Source of the DNA: Firmicutes bacterium UBA3910 | GTDB lineage: Bacteria > Bacillota > Limnochordia > Darwinibacteriales > Darwinibacteriaceae | Reading direction: 5' to 3' | DNA length: 25,336 bases | NCBI GenBank assembly: GCA_002391465.1 | Contig: DGFC01000134.1 | Coordinates: 7,305 to 32,640 of the forward strand | In this document: positions 22,407 to 25,336 of the stretch, in pieces | Layout: each line of letters starts with the position of its first letter | Position numbering within the stretch: the stretch's first letter is position 1 | Program-made: the position numbers and the translations under genes | The notes under the pieces: model-generated | The model's database searches: none | What the model was told of the DNA's origin: nothing | The model's input: the letters and a program-made list of their open reading frames with translations, nothing else

Positions 22407-22697
22407 TTATCTCGCAACGATGAAATAGGTTATGTAGGCAAGCAGTTTGAGCGCGAATAAGGGCAGAAAAACCCAACCGTTGATCCTGGCGAATTTGTTT
22501 TCATCACGGATGAGGGAAATGGCAATGGCCAGGAGTATCCACGGTGCCCAGGCGCTCAAGAACGGGACGTTCATGAATACTAGGGTGAATAGCACGCATA
22601 CCCAGCCCGCAATAATCCTTTCCTTGGGAACGTGTTTTTCCGTCTCTCCCTTGCCCCAGGTTAAAGTCTTTCTGGGCTCAGTACCCTTTTCGGTCAT
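22407..22697 (-). CDS. Small membrane protein of unknown function
   Basis: A 96-aa protein that I do not recognise. A charged N-terminal segment (1-29, rich in Lys/Glu/Thr, MTEKGTEPRK...) is followed by three probable membrane helices: about 30-46 (GWVCVLFTLVFMNVPF), 49-64 (WAPWILLAIAISLI) and 74-93 (NGWVFLPLFALKLLAYITYF). ATG at 22697 is chosen because GGAGGTGG lies five bases upstream. Monocistronic by context: convergent with tex on one side, while on the other the pot operon ends in its own terminator. No strong promoter was seen in the 130-base gap upstream. Confidence 0.7.
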   Translation of the reverse strand: MTEKGTEPRKTLTWGKGETEKHVPKERIIAGWVCVLFTLVFMNVPFLSAWAPWILLAIAISLIRDENKFARINGWVFLPLFALKLLAYITYFIVAR

Positions 22698-22794
22698 GAC
22701 AACCACCTCCGATTCATCATTTCACTGTTATGTTTCGACTTCCCGATAAATTTACCTTGTTTACGCGAAAAATGTAATTAAGAACTGAAATGGC

Positions 22795-22826
22795 GTAAAA
22801 AAACGCCCGGGAAAACCCGGGCGTTT
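22795..22826 (-). terminator. Terminator of the pot operon
   Basis: AAACGCCCGGG (22801-22811) and CCCGGGCGTTT (22816-22826) make an 11-bp stem with an AAAA loop. The minus strand continues with a long T-run. Confidence 0.9.
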
Positions 22827-22836
22827 CCTCTGCAGT

Positions 22837-23904
22837 TTAGCGCAGTTTAAACTCAGAATAGATATGATCGTACTCTTCCAACACCTTGTCTACGCCAATG
22901 TAGAAGCTGGTGTTCCGCACAACCTCATCTGCCAAATTGAGCATGGGGTTGTTTCTGAAGTCATCGGGCAGATGGGGTTCGGCACCCTTATTGGGTGTAG
23001 TGAACTTTGTCAGATCGGCAATCTTAGCTGCGATTTCAGGCTGCATGATGAAGTTGAGGAACTTGTAAGCCCCTTCCTTGTTGGGTGCGTCTTTGGACAT
23101 CACCCAGGAGTCGATGTAAATGGGCATACCTTCCGTTGGGAAGACAGGCGTCAGCCTAGGATCGGCTGCGTTCCCCTTAACTGCCTGGTTGGAATACATG
23201 AAACCGACCACAGCTTCCCCACTGAGGAGGGAGTCTTCCGGCGTGTTGGTCTCAAACCGCATAATATTCGGCTTGAGGGCAAAGAGTTTCTCCCGTGCCT
23301 CGGCCACCTTAACCGGATCCGTTTCGTTGTACTCATAGCCCAGAGATTTCAGCACCAGACCGATAATCTCAACACCCCAGTCAATAACAACGATGTTGTT
23401 CTCCAACTCTGGCTGCCAGAGATCCTGGTAGCTGGTAATGGGTTTTGCACCCAGTTCTGCCACCGCTTCTTGATTAACAAGCAGGAGCGAAATGGAGACT
23501 GCGTAAGGTATGGAGTATTTATCTTCCGGATCGTAGTAATTGCCAAAGTAAACGGGGTTCATGTTAGAGTAGTTGGGCATCTTACTTTTATCCAACTCCG
23601 CTAAATTGCCGTTCTGCCGCAAGATGTCCACCATGTAATCGGTCACAACCGCCAGATCGTATTGATCGGGATTGGCCTCCAGCAGGGACTGCATCTCTTC
23701 GTTGGAACCCACTTCTTTGTAGTTAACCTTGATACCCGTCTCTTCCGTAAACTGATCGATTATTACCCGGGGGATGAAGTCTCCGCCCCAGGTCATGAGG
23801 TTGACCTCTTCTTCCTTCTTCCGGGCAAAGCAGCCCACCAAGGCTAGGGTTAGAAGGGCAATCCCTAAAATAGCTAGGATCCTTTTGAATCTCACCTTGT
23901 TCAA
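22837..23904 (-). CDS. potD: Spermidine/putrescine ABC transporter substrate-binding lipoprotein
   Basis: A 355-aa PotD-type binding protein. A signal peptide with lipobox ALVGC puts the lipid-anchored Cys at 25. After it come the family's NLMTWGGDFIPRVIIDQFTEETGIKV block (35-60), YDLAVVTDYMVDILRQNG (about 80-97) and PYAVSISLLLVNQEAV (about 128-143). Usual length. It captures polyamines for PotBC outside the inner membrane. The start is TTG at 23904, six bases after GAGGAGGTC; the SD sits directly after the potC stop, so the two are coupled. Last gene of the operon, followed by a strong terminator. Related binders take other small cationic or organic solutes, so the substrate is probable, not certain. 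Confidence 0.9.
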   Translation of the reverse strand: MNKVRFKRILAILGIALLTLALVGCFARKKEEEVNLMTWGGDFIPRVIIDQFTEETGIKVNYKEVGSNEEMQSLLEANPDQYDLAVVTDYMVDILRQNGNLAELDKSKMPNYSNMNPVYFGNYYDPEDKYSIPYAVSISLLLVNQEAVAELGAKPITSYQDLWQPELENNIVVIDWGVEIIGLVLKSLGYEYNETDPVKVAEAREKLFALKPNIMRFETNTPEDSLLSGEAVVGFMYSNQAVKGNAADPRLTPVFPTEGMPIYIDSWVMSKDAPNKEGAYKFLNFIMQPEIAAKIADLTKFTTPNKGAEPHLPDDFRNNPMLNLADEVVRNTSFYIGVDKVLEEYDHIYSEFKLR

Positions 23905-23919
23905 CTAGACGACCTCCTC

Positions 23920-24702
23920 TTATTGTTTCTGCCTTTTGCTTATAATTTGACTCAAACCGACAATAAAGAACGTCCCAACCAAAATCAAAGTACATAGAGC
24001 ATTCACCTTCGGCGTAACACCCACGCGCATCATGGAAAAGATGTGCACCGGCAGGGTGGTTGTTTTAGGCCCCGACATGTACGTGGAAATAACAACGTCG
24101 TCTAGGGAAAGGGCCAGTGCCAAAAGGGATGCGGTCAAAATGGATGGGGCCACCAGGGGTAAAATAATCGTCTTGACCATCTGCCACCTAGTTGCACCCA
24201 AATCCCGAGCCGATTCTAAGATGGATTTATCAATCTCCTGCAGCCTCAGCTGCACCATGATGTAAACATAGGGAACACAGAACAGGGAATGGGACAAAAC
24301 CAACGTCAAACGCCCAAAGGGCAGACCCAGTGTGTTGAAAAAGAACAGCAGAGATATACCCAACGCCACTTCAGGTACAAGCAGGGGTAGAAGCATAAAC
24401 CCCTGAATGGTCCTTTTCATACCCCGGCTCACCCACATGGCGATTACTGCCGTTGCGGTACCCAATACAGCGGAAACCAGGGACGTAATTATGGCGACCT
24501 GCACACTCACCCGAAAGGCGGCACCGATCACCCGGTCCGCAAAGAGCTGACGATACCAGTCCAGCGTAAACCCGGTCCATTGGGCAGTGGATGAGCTGGC
24601 GTTGAAGGAGTATAAAATCACGCTGATCACGGGAAAGTACAGGACTACAAAGAACAAAGAAAGATAGAATACACCGAAGCGACTGTTTCTTATCTTCATC
24701 AT
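23920..24702 (-). CDS. potC: Spermidine/putrescine ABC transporter permease PotC
   Basis: A 260-aa binding-protein-dependent permease with six helices. The EAA loop that contacts the ATPase reads ILESARDLGATRWQMVKTII (161-180) followed by LPLVAPSI. The N-terminus FFVVLYFPVISVILYSFNASSS (about 17-38) and late SLDDVVISTYMSGPKTTTLPV are typical PotC. It forms the inner-membrane channel with PotB. ATGATG start at 24702; the ATGA overlaps the potB stop by four bases. Neighbour order is potB-potC-potD, as in many bacteria. Confidence 0.92.
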   Translation of the reverse strand: MMKIRNSRFGVFYLSLFFVVLYFPVISVILYSFNASSSTAQWTGFTLDWYRQLFADRVIGAAFRVSVQVAIITSLVSAVLGTATAVIAMWVSRGMKRTIQGFMLLPLLVPEVALGISLLFFFNTLGLPFGRLTLVLSHSLFCVPYVYIMVQLRLQEIDKSILESARDLGATRWQMVKTIILPLVAPSILTASLLALALSLDDVVISTYMSGPKTTTLPVHIFSMMRVGVTPKVNALCTLILVGTFFIVGLSQIISKRQKQ

Positions 24703-25336
24703 CCGAATAACCCTTCCCTGTTTTCCTTCACTGTCCTAGCGTAAATGGCAATAACCAACAGCACCAAGACAAACATGCCCACTGCAAAAGCTGCGCCAAG
24801 GGGCCGATTTCTACCCCTTGTAACCTGAGTGTTGATCAAGTTGCCCAGGAAAATGGTGCGGCCTCCCCCGAGCAGATCCGAAATGAAAAAGAGACCCAGA
24901 GAAGGTATGAAAACGAGGGTAAAGCCACCTGCAATGCCGGGTATCGTTAGGGGCAGCGTAATTCGCCAAAAGGTCTGAACCCTGCTCGCACCCAAATCAT
25001 AAGACGCCTCCAAGAGGGAACGGTCTAATTTATCAACCGAGTTGAACACGGCGATAATGGCAAAGGGAATGAGCATATAGGCAGTACCCACCAACGTTGT
25101 ACCAAAACGGTACATCATGGGCAAGGGCTGGTCGATAATCCCCAAAGCCATTAGGGCGTTATTGATTATCCCCGAGTTCCCCAAAAGGATCACCCAGCCG
25201 TACGTCCTAAGCAGGCTGGAAATCCAGAAGGGAAGCATGATCAAGCCCAAGGACAAAGCGCGCTTTTTCGGTGGCAGGTTAGCCGTTATGTAAGCCACTG
25301 GATAGCCAATTACTAGTGTAACCACTCCGGTGAGCA
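24699..25336 (-). CDS. potB: Spermidine/putrescine ABC transporter permease PotB, C-terminal part (5' end outside window)
   Basis: 211 residues of a roughly 270-290-aa permease are visible, and the frame stays open to the window edge. An internal GTG at 25325 is not a credible start, because coding continues upstream of it and the first helices would be missing. Features: PFWISSLLRTYGWVILL, and the EAA loop LLEASYDLGASRVQTFWRIT followed by LPLTIPGI. The partner permease PotC overlaps its end. The ATPase gene potA is expected just beyond the right edge but cannot be seen. Confidence 0.9.
   Translation of the reverse strand, partial: LTGVVTLVIGYPVAYITANLPPKKRALSLGLIMLPFWISSLLRTYGWVILLGNSGIINNALMALGIIDQPLPMMYRFGTTLVGTAYMLIPFAIIAVFNSVDKLDRSLLEASYDLGASRVQTFWRITLPLTIPGIAGGFTLVFIPSLGLFFISDLLGGGRTIFLGNLINTQVTRGRNRPLGAAFAVGMFVLVLLVIAIYARTVKENREGLFG

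Noticed and set aside
1..25336. CRISPR arrays, tRNA/rRNA genes, transposases, phage genes
   Set aside because: I looked through both strands and saw no direct-repeat array, RNA gene or mobile-element protein.

Overview
The window looks like chromosomal DNA from a Firmicutes-type anaerobe that probably has an outer membrane (a diderm such as Limnochordia or a relative). Three things suggest this. Shine-Dalgarno (SD) sites are strong (AAAGGAGG type), start codons are often GTG or TTG, and sigma-A promoters match consensus well. The gene families are low-GC Gram-positive in flavour (YclNOPQ/FatBCD-type iron uptake with an AraC regulator, PotBCD, Tex, a LiaI-like membrane protein). Against that background, the first gene encodes a C-terminal outer-membrane beta-barrel ending in Phe, and the iron-binding protein has a signal peptide but no lipobox cysteine. 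The taxonomic placement is inference; no rRNA or marker gene is present.

Layout. 2-1378 (+) is the 3' part of a beta-barrel gene, separated by a two-way terminator from a leftward operon (6228 to 1432) of two ABC exporters flanking a DUF1854 protein. Each exporter carries an N-terminal beta-rich domain and a CxxC...CxxC zinc ribbon before its membrane domain. 6338-9064 holds small housekeeping-like genes: an UPF0173 metallo-beta-lactamase-fold hydrolase, an unknown 127-aa protein, an ArsC/Spx-like protein and a DUF4097 beta-solenoid protein. A GntR-type palindrome lies between the last two.

8987-9398 is the only long gene-poor stretch and the most unusual part of the window. It holds a terminator, a tandem repeat, a large stem-loop, and two back-to-back promoters whose -35/-10 elements overlap. 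The leftward one is a perfect TTGACA-N17-TATAAT. It is followed by a perfect SD but no normal start codon, only an ATA opening a 31-codon Arg-rich frame. The rightward promoter drives a PfkB-like kinase with altered active-site motifs and a nitroreductase.

10963-12304 holds a uridine-kinase-like P-loop protein, a LiaI-like membrane protein and a 60-aa winged-helix protein. 15922 to 12351 (-) is an iron-siderophore ABC operon (permease, permease, ATPase, binding protein) with a Fur-like palindrome in its promoter, divergent from a Cys-rich AraC regulator (16074-16772). Then come ilvE (-), a TPM-domain/LemA pair (-), a YigZ protein (-), tex (+), a small membrane protein (-), and the 3' part of a spermidine/putrescine operon, potB-potC-potD (-), which runs off the right edge.

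No tRNA, rRNA, CRISPR array, transposase or prophage gene was seen.
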